From Cytophagaceae bacterium (GTDB lineage: Bacteria; Bacteroidota; Bacteroidia; Cytophagales; Spirosomataceae), in assembly GCA_947494535.1 (NCBI GenBank), contig CANLVU010000009.1, positions 1-38,270 on the forward strand: a stretch of 38,270 nt of DNA, in the 5' to 3' direction. Of the stretch, positions 8,274-17,291 are shown one piece after another (positions within the stretch are counted from its first letter, which is position 1; every line of letters begins with the position of its first letter). Under the pieces are notes generated by a model. It was not told the DNA's origin. It worked only from the letters and a program-made list of their open reading frames with translations, and searched no databases. The position numbers were made by a program, and so were the translations under genes.

Positions 8274-8349
8274 AAATCATTTTTGATTAGCTGTAAGTTA
8301 AGCAGGCAAATCGTTTTTTTCAAAAAAAACGGATTTTTTACGTTTTAAA

Positions 8350-8381
8350 TTTGATAGAGCGGTGTTTCGATTGTAGTTTTG
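8350..8381 (+). promoter_or_regulatory. Promoter of sdhCAB
   Basis: TTTG (8350-8353), a 20-base spacer and TAGTTTTG (8374-8381) are a full match to the Bacteroidota sigma-A-type consensus. The predicted transcript has a leader of about 55 nt before the sdhC ATG. Confidence 0.75.
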
Positions 8382-8444
8382 GATGCTTAAAAAAATCGGA
8401 CCTGTTCGTTTATTTTTATTTCCTCTTAACAAATACAATTATTT

Positions 8445-9110
8445 ATGTCTTGGTTAACAAAATCACTTAATTCATCACTTGGGAAAAAGCTCCTGATGGC
8501 AATTACCGGCCTATTTTTAATCAGCTTCTTGTTAGTTCATTGCAGCTTAAATGCCTTGATTTTCTTGAATGACGGAGGCGTGGCCTTTAATGAAGGAGCT
8601 GAATTCATGGCACATAATCCAGTAATCCGTACGATGGAAATTGTATTGTTCGCTGGTCTATTATTACACATTGTAGATGGCCTTCGTCTTTGGTTTGAAA
8701 ACAAATCAAAACGACCTGTTGCCTATGCGAAGGTTGACGGTGCTGCTAACAGCAAATGGTACTCTCGCTCGATGGGCCTTTTGGGAACCTTATTGTTATT
8801 GTTTTTAATTCTTCACCTGAAGCATTTTTGGTACTTTTCTCGTTTAACGGACGGATTAGAGGACCATACTTTATTTGCAGAGATGCAAGCGGTATTCATG
8901 AACCCGGTAGTCGTTGTAGTCTATGTGTTAGGTTGTATTTCATTGGGATACCATTTATTGCATGGTTTTCAAAGTGCGTTTCAATCCATCGGTTGGAATC
9001 ACCCTAAGTACTCTCCTACGATTAAAACGATTGGAGCTATCTTCTCTATCGTTATCCCTGCAGCTTTTGCAGCGATGCCGATTGCCTTTTATTTCCATTT
9101 GATTCATTAA
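8445..9110 (+). CDS. sdhC: Succinate dehydrogenase cytochrome b subunit
   Basis: The membrane anchor subunit of succinate:menaquinone oxidoreductase, 221 aa, of the Bacteroidota/Bacillus-like single-polypeptide cytochrome b type. The start MSWLTKSLNSSLGKKLLMAITGLFLISFLLVHCSLN shows the usual amphipathic N-terminus leading into helix 1. Further helices lie near residues 65-85, 105-125, 150-170 and 190-215. Conserved His residues in LLVHCS, LLLHIVDGLRLWFE, LILHLKHFW and GYHLLHGFQSA are the probable haem b ligands. It is the first gene of sdhCAB, with a promoter 64 bp upstream of the ATG and 21 bp to sdhA. Confidence 0.95.
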   Translation: MSWLTKSLNSSLGKKLLMAITGLFLISFLLVHCSLNALIFLNDGGVAFNEGAEFMAHNPVIRTMEIVLFAGLLLHIVDGLRLWFENKSKRPVAYAKVDGAANSKWYSRSMGLLGTLLLLFLILHLKHFWYFSRLTDGLEDHTLFAEMQAVFMNPVVVVVYVLGCISLGYHLLHGFQSAFQSIGWNHPKYSPTIKTIGAIFSIVIPAAFAAMPIAFYFHLIH

Positions 9111-9131
9111 TATTTCAGCGATACGATTGAT

Positions 9132-11111
9132 ATGACAAAATTAGATGCCAAAATCCCTGGAGGTAATTTAGCCGACAAGTGGACAACATTCAAATCCAGT
9201 GTTTCGTTGGTAAATCCCTCCAACAAACGTAGTTTAGAAATCATCGTGGTAGGTTCCGGCCTAGCAGGTGCTTCTGCTGCTGCTTCGCTAGCTGAATTAG
9301 GATATAAAGTGAAAGTATTTTGTTTCCAAGATTCTCCACGTCGTGCGCACTCCATTGCCGCACAAGGAGGTATCAACGCAGCCAAGAACTACCAAAACGA
9401 CGGTGACTCTGTTTACCGTTTATTCTACGATACGATTAAAGGTGGTGACTACCGTGCGCGTGAGGCGAACGTTCACCGTCTTGCAGAAGTATCTGGAAGT
9501 ATTATCGACCAATGCGTGGCGCAAGGAGTTCCCTTCGCTCGTGAATACGGTGGATTGCTTTCTAACCGTTCATTCGGTGGAACGCAAGTACAGCGTACGT
9601 TTTACGCGGCAGGTCAAACAGGTCAACAATTATTATTAGGAGCTTATTCTTCTTTGCAACGCCAAGTGGGAATGGGTAACGTAAAAATGTATACGCGCCA
9701 CGAAATGCTAGATGTCGTTACGATCGATGGAAAAGCGCGTGGTATTATTGCGCGTGACTCCGTGACTGGAGCCTTAGAGCGCCACTTCGGACACGCCGTT
9801 TTATTATGTACGGGTGGTTACGGAAACGTATTCTACTTGTCTACGAACGCGATGGGATCGAACGTAACAGCGGCTTGGAAAGCGCACAAGAAAGGTGCTT
9901 TCTTCGCTAATCCATGCTATACACAGATTCACCCGACGTGTATCCCCGTTTCAGGTGATCACCAATCGAAATTAACCTTGATGTCTGAGTCCCTTCGTAA
10001 TGACGGTCGTATTTGGGTTCCTAAGAAGGAAAACGATACTCGTAAGGCGAACGAGATTCCAGAAGACGAAAGAGATTACTACTTAGAGCGTCGTTACCCT
10101 GCGTTCGGTAACTTAGTGCCTCGTGATATTGCTTCACGTGCGGCGAAAGAGCGTTGTGATGCAGGTTTTGGTGTAGGAGCGTCTAAAATGGCGGTTTACT
10201 TAGACTATGCAGCGGCGATCATCCGTTACGGTAAAGGAGAGGCGAACAAACACAATATGCACAATCCATCAGACGAAGAGATTCAAGCGATGGGTAAAGC
10301 AGTCGTAAAAGAGAAATACGGTAACTTGTTTGATATGTATAAGCAAATTACGGGGGAAGATCCTTACCAGGTGCCTATGCGTATTTATCCAGCGGTTCAC
10401 TATACCATGGGTGGCCTTTGGGTAGATTATAACTTAATGACTACGGTTCCTGGTTTGTATGCGTTAGGAGAGGCTAATTTCTCTGATCACGGTGCGAACC
10501 GTTTAGGCGCTTCGGCTTTGATGCAAGGTTTAGCGGACGGTTATTTCGTAATCCCTTACACAATCGGAGCTTATTTAGCAGCCGAGATTCGCACACCAGC
10601 GATGTCGACGGATACCCCAGATTTCGATGCAGCAGAAAAAGCAGTGCGTGATCGTTTAGAAACCTTAATGAACATCAAAGGAAACAAGCCAGTCGATTAC
10701 TTCCACAAGCGTTTAGGTAAGATTATGTGGGATGAGTGCGGTATGGCTCGTAGTGCGGAAGGTTTGAAAGCCTCTATCAAGGAAATTCAAGCCTTACAGA
10801 AAGAATTCTGGTCTGATGTGAAGATTCCAGGTGAGATCGACAATTTAAACCCTGAATTAGAAAAAGCAGGCCGTGTGGCTGACTTCTTAGAATTAGGCGA
10901 ATTAATGTGTGTGGATGCCTTGGATCGCGACGAAAGTTGTGGCGGTCACTTCCGTACAGAATTCCAAACAGAAGACGGGGAAGCCCTTCGTGATGACCAG
11001 AACTACGCGTATGTAGCCGCTTGGGAATACGAAAAACAATCGAAATTCAAACTTCACAAAGAAGAATTGAAATACGAAAACATCAAAATTGCTCAAAGAT
11101 CTTATAAATAA
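9132..11111 (+). CDS. sdhA: Succinate dehydrogenase/fumarate reductase flavoprotein subunit
   Basis: The catalytic FAD subunit oxidising succinate to fumarate, 659 aa. The dinucleotide-binding segment [22 protein letters not shown] lies near residues 36-57. It is followed by [17 protein letters not shown], where the His is the expected site of covalent FAD attachment. Later hallmarks are [28 protein letters not shown] (capping domain and active site), the [49 protein letters not shown] block, and [15 protein letters not shown] near the C-terminus. It is longer than the E. coli enzyme, as usual for the Bacteroidota type. It sits between sdhC and sdhB with short spacers. Confidence 0.97.
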   Translation: MTKLDAKIPGGNLADKWTTFKSSVSLVNPSNKRSLEIIVVGSGLAGASAAASLAELGYKVKVFCFQDSPRRAHSIAAQGGINAAKNYQNDGDSVYRLFYDTIKGGDYRAREANVHRLAEVSGSIIDQCVAQGVPFAREYGGLLSNRSFGGTQVQRTFYAAGQTGQQLLLGAYSSLQRQVGMGNVKMYTRHEMLDVVTIDGKARGIIARDSVTGALERHFGHAVLLCTGGYGNVFYLSTNAMGSNVTAAWKAHKKGAFFANPCYTQIHPTCIPVSGDHQSKLTLMSESLRNDGRIWVPKKENDTRKANEIPEDERDYYLERRYPAFGNLVPRDIASRAAKERCDAGFGVGASKMAVYLDYAAAIIRYGKGEANKHNMHNPSDEEIQAMGKAVVKEKYGNLFDMYKQITGEDPYQVPMRIYPAVHYTMGGLWVDYNLMTTVPGLYALGEANFSDHGANRLGASALMQGLADGYFVIPYTIGAYLAAEIRTPAMSTDTPDFDAAEKAVRDRLETLMNIKGNKPVDYFHKRLGKIMWDECGMARSAEGLKASIKEIQALQKEFWSDVKIPGEIDNLNPELEKAGRVADFLELGELMCVDALDRDESCGGHFRTEFQTEDGEALRDDQNYAYVAAWEYEKQSKFKLHKEELKYENIKIAQRSYK

Positions 11112-11120
11112 TTCGATACA

Positions 11121-11879
11121 ATGGAAGGAAATTTAAACCTGACACTCAAAATTTGGAGACAAAAAAATGCAAGCGTAGCTGGTAAATTCGAAACGTACCA
11201 GGTGAGCGGCATCTCCACAGATATGTCATTTTTGGAAATGATTGACGTGTTAAACAACCGTTTGATCGAAGAAGGAGATGATCCAGTAGCGTTCGACCAT
11301 GATTGCCGCGAAGGTATTTGCGGTATGTGCTCGATGTACATTAATGGCCGTCCTCACGGACCAAACCGCGGTGTGACTACTTGCCAATTACACATGCGTT
11401 CGTTCCAAGATGGAGAAACCATCACGGTAGAGCCTTGGAGAGCAAGTGCGTTCCCCGTTATTAAAGACTTAGTGGTAAACCGTTCTGCTTTTGACCGTAT
11501 TATTGCGGCTGGAGGTTTCGTATCGATCAACACAGGAAATGCGCAGGATGCTAACAGCTTGCCTATTCCTAAAGAAGACGCCGATGATGCTTTTGCAGCA
11601 GCTGCGTGTATCGGATGTGGTGCGTGTGTAGCGGCATGTAAGAATGCTTCAGCCATGTTATTTACCTCAGCTAAAATTTCACAATTAGCGCTATTACCAC
11701 AAGGTAAAGTGGAAGCATCGAAACGTGCGGAAGCGATGGTGGCTCAAATGGATGAAGAAGGTTTCGGTGCTTGTTCTAATACAGGTGCTTGCGAGGCAGA
11801 ATGTCCTAAAGGTATTTCTCTTGAGAACATCGCGCGTATGAACCGCGAATACTTCTCAGCTACCTTTTCTTCGAAATAA
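11121..11879 (+). CDS. sdhB: Succinate dehydrogenase/fumarate reductase iron-sulfur subunit
   Basis: The 252-aa electron-transfer subunit. The N-terminal [2Fe-2S] ferredoxin domain shows [20 protein letters not shown] followed by TTCQLH. The C-terminal half carries two further cysteine clusters, [15 protein letters not shown] near 163-177 and [15 protein letters not shown] near 213-227, holding the 4Fe-4S and 3Fe-4S centres. It passes electrons from SdhA FAD to the quinone site at SdhC. It starts 9 bp after sdhA and is followed by a strong terminator that closes the operon. Confidence 0.97.
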   Translation: MEGNLNLTLKIWRQKNASVAGKFETYQVSGISTDMSFLEMIDVLNNRLIEEGDDPVAFDHDCREGICGMCSMYINGRPHGPNRGVTTCQLHMRSFQDGETITVEPWRASAFPVIKDLVVNRSAFDRIIAAGGFVSINTGNAQDANSLPIPKEDADDAFAAAACIGCGACVAACKNASAMLFTSAKISQLALLPQGKVEASKRAEAMVAQMDEEGFGACSNTGACEAECPKGISLENIARMNREYFSATFSSK

Positions 11880-11891
11880 TACTTGATTTAT

Positions 11892-11921
11892 AGCCCCTGA
11901 ATGCAATTTCAGGGGCTTTTT
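11892..11921 (+). terminator. Terminator of sdhCAB
   Basis: A perfect 10-bp stem AGCCCCTGAA/TTCAGGGGCT with loop TGCAAT is followed by a T run. It lies 12 bp after sdhB; the next gene (tdk) begins only 7 nt past its T run. Confidence 0.9.
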
Positions 11922-11928
11922 ACGCCCT

Positions 11929-12513
11929 ATGTTTTTAGAACCCAACCATACGAAATCTACCGAACGCCATCCTCCAGCAGGCTGGATTGAGGTCGTGTGT
12001 GGTTCGATGTTTTCGGGTAAAACAGAGGAATTAATACGTCGTTTAAAGCGCGCTAAAATCGCCCAAATGCGGGTCGAAATCTTCAAGCCGATGGCAGACA
12101 CGCGTTACCACGATGAAGATATCGTATCTCATAACCAAAATTCGATTCGTTCCACTCCTGTCAATAATTCAGGTGAAATCCTCTTATTGGCGGGCGATTG
12201 TGATGTGGTCGGCTTAGATGAGGTGCAATTCTTCGATGAGAACATCGTAGAAGTGTGTGATACCTTAGCCAATCAAGGTAAGCGAATCATCGTGGCTGGA
12301 CTGGATATGGACTTTAAAGGCATTCCTTTTGGGCCTATGCCCCGCCTAATGGCCATCGCAGAATTCGTGACGAAAGTACATGCGGTTTGCGTGAATTGCG
12401 GTGCCGCTGCCCATTATTCTTACCGTAAGGTGGAACAACAACAAACCGTCTTGTTAGGCGAAACTGAGTCCTACGAGGCACGTTGCCGCTCTTGCTTCCA
12501 TGGCGAAAACTAA
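11929..12513 (+). CDS. tdk: Thymidine kinase
   Basis: A type II thymidine kinase of 194 aa that phosphorylates thymidine to dTMP in the salvage pathway. The P-loop is [21 protein letters not shown] (about 24-44). The Walker B-like DEVQFFDE lies near 97-104, the [12 protein letters not shown] segment near 124-135, and the structural zinc site is formed by CVNCG and CRSC toward the C-terminus. The first ATG is 7 nt after the T run of the sdh terminator, so its own promoter must overlap the end of sdhB or the terminator, or expression must depend on read-through. Its stop overlaps the start of the following YkgJ-type gene by 14 bp. Confidence 0.95.
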   Translation: MFLEPNHTKSTERHPPAGWIEVVCGSMFSGKTEELIRRLKRAKIAQMRVEIFKPMADTRYHDEDIVSHNQNSIRSTPVNNSGEILLLAGDCDVVGLDEVQFFDENIVEVCDTLANQGKRIIVAGLDMDFKGIPFGPMPRLMAIAEFVTKVHAVCVNCGAAAHYSYRKVEQQQTVLLGETESYEARCRSCFHGEN

Positions 12514-12964
12514 AGACCCTTCTTTTCGAAAACTGATCCAACGTCTAGTGGCTAGAAAGCCAAAGAATCTGGACCAGCAATTTTTCCAAGCTCACACCGA
12601 AGTTTTCAAGAAAACGGATTGTTTGACCTGCGGCAATTGCTGCCGCACCACGAGTCCTATGTGGAATGATACGGATATTCAACGGGTTTCACATTTGTTC
12701 AAAATGAAGACATCTGCCTTCTTGGATGCCTATTTAGTGCAAGATTCAGATGGTGATTGGGTGTATCCGGCAGCCCCGTGCCCCTTCTTAGACCTTGCAG
12801 ATAACAAATGTGGAATCTATGAACATCGCCCCAAAGCCTGCCGCGAATACCCGCACACCGACAGAAAGAACATCATGGGGATTTTAGGATTGACCTCAAA
12901 AAACGCGGTAATCTGTCCCGCAGTGACTCAAATCCTAGAAAAAATCGAGCAAATTTATCCTTGA
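12500..12964 (+). CDS. YkgJ-family cysteine cluster protein
   Basis: A 154-aa protein of the YkgJ/UPF0153 (Fli-like) cysteine-cluster family, predicted to bind zinc or an iron-sulfur cluster. The first cluster is [16 protein letters not shown] near residues 38-53 (CxxCxxCC). The second part is [26 protein letters not shown] near 90-115. Both are the standard spacing for the family. No enzymatic role is established. It overlaps tdk by 14 bp (ATGG inside the tdk frame), suggesting translational coupling, although no functional link is known. Confidence 0.87.
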   Translation: MAKTKDPSFRKLIQRLVARKPKNLDQQFFQAHTEVFKKTDCLTCGNCCRTTSPMWNDTDIQRVSHLFKMKTSAFLDAYLVQDSDGDWVYPAAPCPFLDLADNKCGIYEHRPKACREYPHTDRKNIMGILGLTSKNAVICPAVTQILEKIEQIYP

Positions 12965-13027
12965 GCGGCTTTTGATTTGAAATTCACGTCAAAAATCGAC
13001 AATTTCGTAATTCAATAAATAAAAATT

Positions 13028-13945
13028 ATGGTAGCAGAAGAATACTTAGGAATTGATGTAGGTGGAACCGGTGTAAAAATGGGAATCGTACACGCAGACA
13101 CAGGTCAAATCAACAATTTTCAAAGTTACGACACTGCCACCTGGAGAGAATCAAACCACTTTTTAGAGCGTCTTGCGGATGCTATTGCTTTGCAATTGTA
13201 CCAACACAAGAATGTCAAGAAAATCGGAATCGGCCTTCCTGGAATTTTAACCAAAGATCGCCGCACCCTCATTGAGATCACCGCTATTCCTGAGATCGAT
13301 GGATCGCCCATGATTGATATGTTAGAGAAGCGCTTCCCAGAACACGCTTTCTTCATGGAAAACGATGCAAACGCAGCTGCTTTAGGTGAATATTATTTCT
13401 CTCCGGAGAAAGCGAACATGCCAGAAGACTTCGTGTTCATTACGCTGGGAACTGGTGTAGGTGGCGCCGCTGTCATCGACCGTAAGATCTTCTTAGGTGG
13501 CGACGGCAATGCCATGGAACCAGGTCACGTGCCCTCTCGCAACGGAAAAGTGCTAGAACGCAATGTAGGAAAAAAAGAATTATTGCAATTGGCAACGGCT
13601 ATGCGCGCTTCTTACACTGGCAAAACATCCCTTCCTGCTGATGGAACTATTTCAACGACTGCTTTAGTGGTAGCAGCTGAAGAAGGGGATGAATTAGCCT
13701 TAGCGGTTTGGGGAGAAGTGGCTACCTTATTAGGCGATATGTTAGTTTCCTTAATTCGTATTTTAGACATCAAAAATATCTTCATAGGTGGCGGATTATC
13801 AGCGTCTTACGACTTTATTCTACCCGGTATGGAGAAGCAATTAAATTACTGGTTAACACCTGCGTATTTAGAAAAATTAACCATCAAAAAAGCCTTATTA
13901 GGCAACGATGCGGGCCTTTTAGGGGCTGCATCGCTTTGTTTTTAG
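13028..13945 (+). CDS. ROK-family sugar kinase-like protein lacking the zinc motif
   Basis: A 305-aa ASKHA-fold protein of the ROK family. The phosphate-1 loop EYLGIDVGGTGVKMGIV is at residues 5-20. The catalytic-region motif ENDANAAALGEYYF lies near 112-125 and the phosphate-2 motif FITLGTGVGGAAVIDRKIF near 137-155. The EPGH histidine follows near 163-167. The canonical ROK zinc site CxCGxxGCxE should come next, but the sequence reads EPGHVPSRNGKVLERNVGKKELLQ and has no cysteines. A glucokinase or polyphosphate-glucokinase-like role is plausible because non-canonical members exist there, but the substrate is not readable. It is a single gene with a 63-bp upstream gap and no recognised promoter. 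Confidence 0.85.
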   Translation: MVAEEYLGIDVGGTGVKMGIVHADTGQINNFQSYDTATWRESNHFLERLADAIALQLYQHKNVKKIGIGLPGILTKDRRTLIEITAIPEIDGSPMIDMLEKRFPEHAFFMENDANAAALGEYYFSPEKANMPEDFVFITLGTGVGGAAVIDRKIFLGGDGNAMEPGHVPSRNGKVLERNVGKKELLQLATAMRASYTGKTSLPADGTISTTALVVAAEEGDELALAVWGEVATLLGDMLVSLIRILDIKNIFIGGGLSASYDFILPGMEKQLNYWLTPAYLEKLTIKKALLGNDAGLLGAASLCF

Positions 13946-13984
13946 GAGAAACAGTCTAGAACAGGCTAATTAGAATGGAATTTG

Positions 13985-14016
13985 TTTGATAAATTCAACT
14001 TTAATTCTAATCTTTG
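13985..14016 (+). promoter_or_regulatory. Candidate promoter of acpP operon
   Basis: TTTG (13985-13988), 19 bases and TAATCTTTG (14008-14016) resemble the Bacteroidota promoter, but the -7 box has three rather than two bases between TA and TTTG. The position (about 31 nt before the acpP ATG) suits a strong housekeeping gene. Confidence 0.5.
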
Positions 14017-14047
14017 CAACGTTTTTGAACCCCAAAATAATATTAAA

Positions 14048-14284
14048 ATGTCAGATATTGCAGAAAAAGTAAAGAGCATCATCGTTGAAAAATTAGGTGT
14101 AGAAGCGTCAGAAGTTACTCCTGAGGCATCTTTCACGAACGATTTGGGAGCTGACTCTCTAGACACGGTGGAGTTAATCATGGAATTCGAAAAAGAATTC
14201 TCTGTTTCTATTCCTGATGATCAAGCGGAGAACATCCAAACAGTAGGCCAAGCTATTACTTATTTGGAAGAGAACGCAAAGTAA
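14048..14284 (+). CDS. acpP: Acyl carrier protein
   Basis: A 78-aa acidic four-helix carrier. The phosphopantetheine attachment motif is [15 protein letters not shown], with the modified Ser near residue 37. It carries the growing acyl chain between FabD, FabF and the other fatty acid synthase enzymes. The ORF track begins upstream at a non-ATG codon; I place the start at the ATG giving [17 protein letters not shown], the normal N-terminus. It heads an acpP-fabF-rnc gene order that is widespread in bacteria. A hairpin-forming 118-bp spacer separates it from fabF. Confidence 0.96.
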   Translation: MSDIAEKVKSIIVEKLGVEASEVTPEASFTNDLGADSLDTVELIMEFEKEFSVSIPDDQAENIQTVGQAITYLEENAK

Positions 14285-14304
14285 TCGAAGCAACCATAAA
14301 AATT

Positions 14305-14372
14305 ATGTCAATTGGTAACAAGTAATCAGGTGGATTTTTCCATGCGATTTCTCGAACTAATTGACATTTTTT
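14305..14372 (+). terminator. Hairpin with T run between acpP and fabF (possible attenuator)
   Basis: ATGTCAATT (14305-14313) pairs perfectly with AATTGACAT (14359-14367), followed by a T run. The 45-nt loop holds a smaller hairpin TGGA-TTTT-TCCA (14331-14342). The long, AT-rich stem is weak, so partial termination is the most it suggests; it could raise ACP output relative to FabF. Confidence 0.4.
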
Positions 14373-14402
14373 GTTTAAAGGAGTCTCATAAATACGAATA
14401 AT

Positions 14403-15650
14403 ATGGAGTTAAAACGAGTAGTTGTCACGGGCTTAGGCGCCCTAACACCCATCGGGAATACCGTTAGTGAATATTGGAATGGATTGAAGAACGGCGTGAG
14501 CGGTTGTGGTCCGATCACAAAATTCGATGCGGAAAAATTCAAAACTCGTTTTGCTTGTGAATTAAAGAACTTCAAGGTAGAAGATTTTATCAATGCGAAA
14601 GAAGCTCGCAAAATGGATCCATTCACACAATACGCTGTTGTAGCCTCTGATGAGGCGATTGCTGATGCGAATTTTGACATGGAAACCATCAATAAAAATA
14701 AAGTAGGCGTTATCTGGGGATCAGGTATCGGTGGTTTAAAGACTTTTGAGGACGAAATGATTTATTTCGGACAAGGAGACGGAACACCGAAAATCAATCC
14801 ATTCTTCATCCCTAAGATGATTGCAGATTCCTCTTCAGGCCAAATCTCTATCCGTAACGGATTCCGTGGTCCTAACTACGTAACAGTTTCGGCTTGTTCA
14901 TCAGCTAACAACGCGATCATCGATGCATTCAACTACATTCGAACCGGACGTATAAACGTGTGTGTTACAGGTGGTTCTGAAGCTCCAGTGACCATCGCTT
15001 CAGTGGGTGGTTTCACCGCCATGCATGCGATGTCCACACGTAACGATGATCCTGCTACGGCGTCTCGCCCTTATGATGTAGACCGTGACGGTTTCGTGGT
15101 AGGTGAAGGTGCTGGTGCCTTAATTTTAGAAGAATACGAGCACGCGAAAGCGCGTGGTGCAAAAATATATGCCGAATTAATCGGTGGAGGTTTCTCTTCA
15201 GATGCACACCACATTACGGCTCCACACCCAGAAGGATATGGCGCCTTATTATCAATGAATGACGCCTTAGAAGATGCGAACATCAAGCCAGAAGAAGTGG
15301 ATTATGTGAATACACATGGTACGTCTACTCCGATTGGTGATCCACAAGAAATTAAAGCCATCGTGGATTGTTTTGGTGAGCATGCCTACAATATAGCGAT
15401 CTCTTCGACGAAGTCGATGACGGGTCACTTGTTAGGTGGTGCAGGTGCAGTAGAGGCGGTTGCGTCTGTATTAGCCATTCAACACCAATTTGTCCCTCCT
15501 ACGATTAACGTATTTAACCGCGATCCTGAAATCGATCAACGTATCGACTTGACAGAAAATGTGGGTAAAGCACGTAAGATTGACGTTGCCATGAGTAACG
15601 GATTTGGTTTTGGAGGTCATAACGCAACGGTAATTTTCAGAAAAATCTAA
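14403..15650 (+). CDS. fabF: Beta-ketoacyl-ACP synthase II
   Basis: A 415-aa elongating condensing enzyme that joins malonyl-ACP to acyl-ACP in fatty acid synthesis. The N-terminus MELKRVVVTGLGALTPIGNTV is classic. The nucleophile Cys is in TVSACSSANNAIIDAF near residue 163. The two catalytic histidines are in VNTHGTSTPIGDPQE (near 303) and SMTGHLLGGAGAVEA (near 340), with a conserved Lys in STKSMTG. The C-terminal SNGFGFGGHNATVIF completes the active site. It lies between acpP and rnc (6-bp gap to rnc). AAAGGAG occurs 19 nt before the ATG, too far to act as a normal ribosome binding site. Confidence 0.97.
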   Translation: MELKRVVVTGLGALTPIGNTVSEYWNGLKNGVSGCGPITKFDAEKFKTRFACELKNFKVEDFINAKEARKMDPFTQYAVVASDEAIADANFDMETINKNKVGVIWGSGIGGLKTFEDEMIYFGQGDGTPKINPFFIPKMIADSSSGQISIRNGFRGPNYVTVSACSSANNAIIDAFNYIRTGRINVCVTGGSEAPVTIASVGGFTAMHAMSTRNDDPATASRPYDVDRDGFVVGEGAGALILEEYEHAKARGAKIYAELIGGGFSSDAHHITAPHPEGYGALLSMNDALEDANIKPEEVDYVNTHGTSTPIGDPQEIKAIVDCFGEHAYNIAISSTKSMTGHLLGGAGAVEAVASVLAIQHQFVPPTINVFNRDPEIDQRIDLTENVGKARKIDVAMSNGFGFGGHNATVIFRKI

Positions 15651-15656
15651 AAAAAT

Positions 15657-16403
15657 ATGGCCGTAAAATCTCTCCTAAACTGGTTAGATCCGATTCGACT
15701 GGACGAACGAGAGAAATTCTTAAAGAAATCGGTTACACATTTAATAGGTGCTAATCCAAGTAATTTAACCTTATACAGACTAGCCTTTTTACACGCCTCC
15801 GCTTCGAAGGAGAGTGTGGCTGAAAACTACAAAGAGTCGAATGAACGCCTCGAATTCCTGGGGGATTCCGTTCTAGGGATGATTACTGCTACGTATTTAT
15901 TCCAAAAATTCCCTTTCAAAGACGAAGGTTTTCTCACAGAGATACGTTCTCGTATGGTAAGTCGCGAATCGCTTAACGTGATCGGTCGTAAACTAGGTTT
16001 AGAAGAGGTAATCGAATTCGAAGCACAGCGTAAATCTTCAATGGCTCGAACGTCGATGTACGGAGATGCTTTGGAAGCCTTTATTGGAGCTGTTTATCTA
16101 GACAAAGGCTTTGCTTTCACCCAAAACTTCATCATCAAAAAGATTCTCACACAATACTTTGACCTTGAAGCCGTTGTTCAAAATAACCCGAACTTCAAGT
16201 CGATGTTGATTGAGTGGGCCCAAAAAGAAGGCAAAAAGGTCTCTTTTGAGCTGGACCAAGAAGGCGAACACCATAACCGTGAATTTACGGCTTTGGTCAT
16301 CTTAGACGGCGAAAAGATCTCAGAAGGGAAAGGTTATTCGAAGAAGAAAGCAGAACAAACAGCCGCTAGAATGGCTTGCGAACAACTAGAAATTAAATCA
16401 TAA
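15657..16403 (+). CDS. rnc: Ribonuclease III
   Basis: A 248-aa double-strand-specific endoribonuclease that processes rRNA precursors and structured mRNAs. The RNase III signature is NERLEFLGDSVLGMITATYLF near residues 61-81. The second acidic site is in GDALEAFIGAVYLDKG near 137-152. The C-terminal dsRNA-binding domain starts at NPNFKSMLIEWAQKEGKK and includes EGKGYSKKKAEQTAARMACEQL. The N-terminus is about 25 residues longer than in E. coli. It is 6 bp after fabF and 1 nt before the next gene, so it is clearly co-transcribed. Confidence 0.96.
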   Translation: MAVKSLLNWLDPIRLDEREKFLKKSVTHLIGANPSNLTLYRLAFLHASASKESVAENYKESNERLEFLGDSVLGMITATYLFQKFPFKDEGFLTEIRSRMVSRESLNVIGRKLGLEEVIEFEAQRKSSMARTSMYGDALEAFIGAVYLDKGFAFTQNFIIKKILTQYFDLEAVVQNNPNFKSMLIEWAQKEGKKVSFELDQEGEHHNREFTALVILDGEKISEGKGYSKKKAEQTAARMACEQLEIKS

Positions 16404-16404
16404 C

Positions 16405-17220
16405 ATGGCTACACCGAATATTTTCTTGCAATACTGGAATGATTCAGCTGAATCGATCACATTTCAAGAGGTACTAACTTGGGAAGTCCCTGCCCCTGTC
16501 ATTGAAACCATTCAAGCAGAGCTTTTAGCTCAGCTAAACTCTTCTCGGACTGTTGAAGTTTTCCCTAATTTCTTTTGGGCAAGCCCCCGTTTTGAAGAAA
16601 AGTGGGCAGGAGTTGCTCAAACTTTATTGTATCAGGTTGCTTTTCCTGAGTTCATTTGGGTATCTTGGATTGAAAGCCTTTCGGATTCGGCCCCTTCGCA
16701 AGAGCTCGTTCAGCCTAGTTTTGCGGATCTTTTGAATTCATATGAGGCACCAGATGCACCAGTATTAGAGGCTGTTGACGCACCGGTTCCAGCTTCCGAA
16801 ACGACGAATGAATCTTTTGATTACCCCGCTACAGAAACACCCGCTGAACCCTTCGATTTGTTAAATACCGAGGTATATTTCGAAGCACCTGAAAGCTTAG
16901 AAGACTCGACAGAGGAGGAGTTTACGCGTTTAAAAGACCTTTTGAGTGGTTCTTCTGATTCCTTGAAATCAAAAGTGGAGGCTCAAATGACCCAACGTAT
17001 AGCTGATACTATTCCGCTGCACCAACGCATCAAATTCATTCAAGAGATTTTTCAAGGTGATGTTGCCCAATTAGAGTCACTCATCCAATATATAGATGAA
17101 GAAGCGGAAGCAGAGACTTGGATGCAAGCCTTGTTATCCCGCTTCGAGGCCTATCGTCAAGCGGAGAACGAAGCCATCTGGAATGAACTACACCAAATCA
17201 TCGAACGAAAGTTCAACTAA
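16405..17220 (+). CDS. Conserved-looking hypothetical protein downstream of rnc
   Basis: I do not recognise a known domain in this 271-aa protein. The N-terminal ~100 residues look folded and aromatic-rich (FLQYWNDSAESITFQEVLTWEVP; FFWASPRFEEKWAGVAQTLLYQVAFPEFIWVSWIESL). The middle, about 105-165, is a low-complexity acidic linker rich in Pro, Ala and Glu (repeats such as EAPDAPVLEAVDAPVPA). The C-terminal ~100 residues are predicted helical (MTQRIADTIPLHQRIKFIQEIFQGDVAQLESLIQYIDEEAEAETWMQALLSRF). There is no signal peptide or membrane segment. The ATG is 1 nt after the rnc stop, so it belongs to the acpP-fabF-rnc operon. Confidence 0.75.
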   Translation: MATPNIFLQYWNDSAESITFQEVLTWEVPAPVIETIQAELLAQLNSSRTVEVFPNFFWASPRFEEKWAGVAQTLLYQVAFPEFIWVSWIESLSDSAPSQELVQPSFADLLNSYEAPDAPVLEAVDAPVPASETTNESFDYPATETPAEPFDLLNTEVYFEAPESLEDSTEEEFTRLKDLLSGSSDSLKSKVEAQMTQRIADTIPLHQRIKFIQEIFQGDVAQLESLIQYIDEEAEAETWMQALLSRFEAYRQAENEAIWNELHQIIERKFN

Positions 17221-17242
17221 CTGATTTTCATTATCAGTTTTA
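17221..17242 (+). terminator. Weak hairpin with short T run after the rnc operon
   Basis: CTGAT-TTTCATT-ATCAG followed by TTTTA, directly after the stop. The stem is only 5 bp, so termination is uncertain. Confidence 0.3.
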
Positions 17243-17291
17243 ATCGGCCTTTATAGGCCATTAGAAGGTAATTTCAGGGAAAACTACTCCC

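Noticed and set aside
9107-9385. 92-aa minus-strand ORF at the start of sdhA
   Set aside because: It is antisense to the FAD-binding region of sdhA and has no supporting features.
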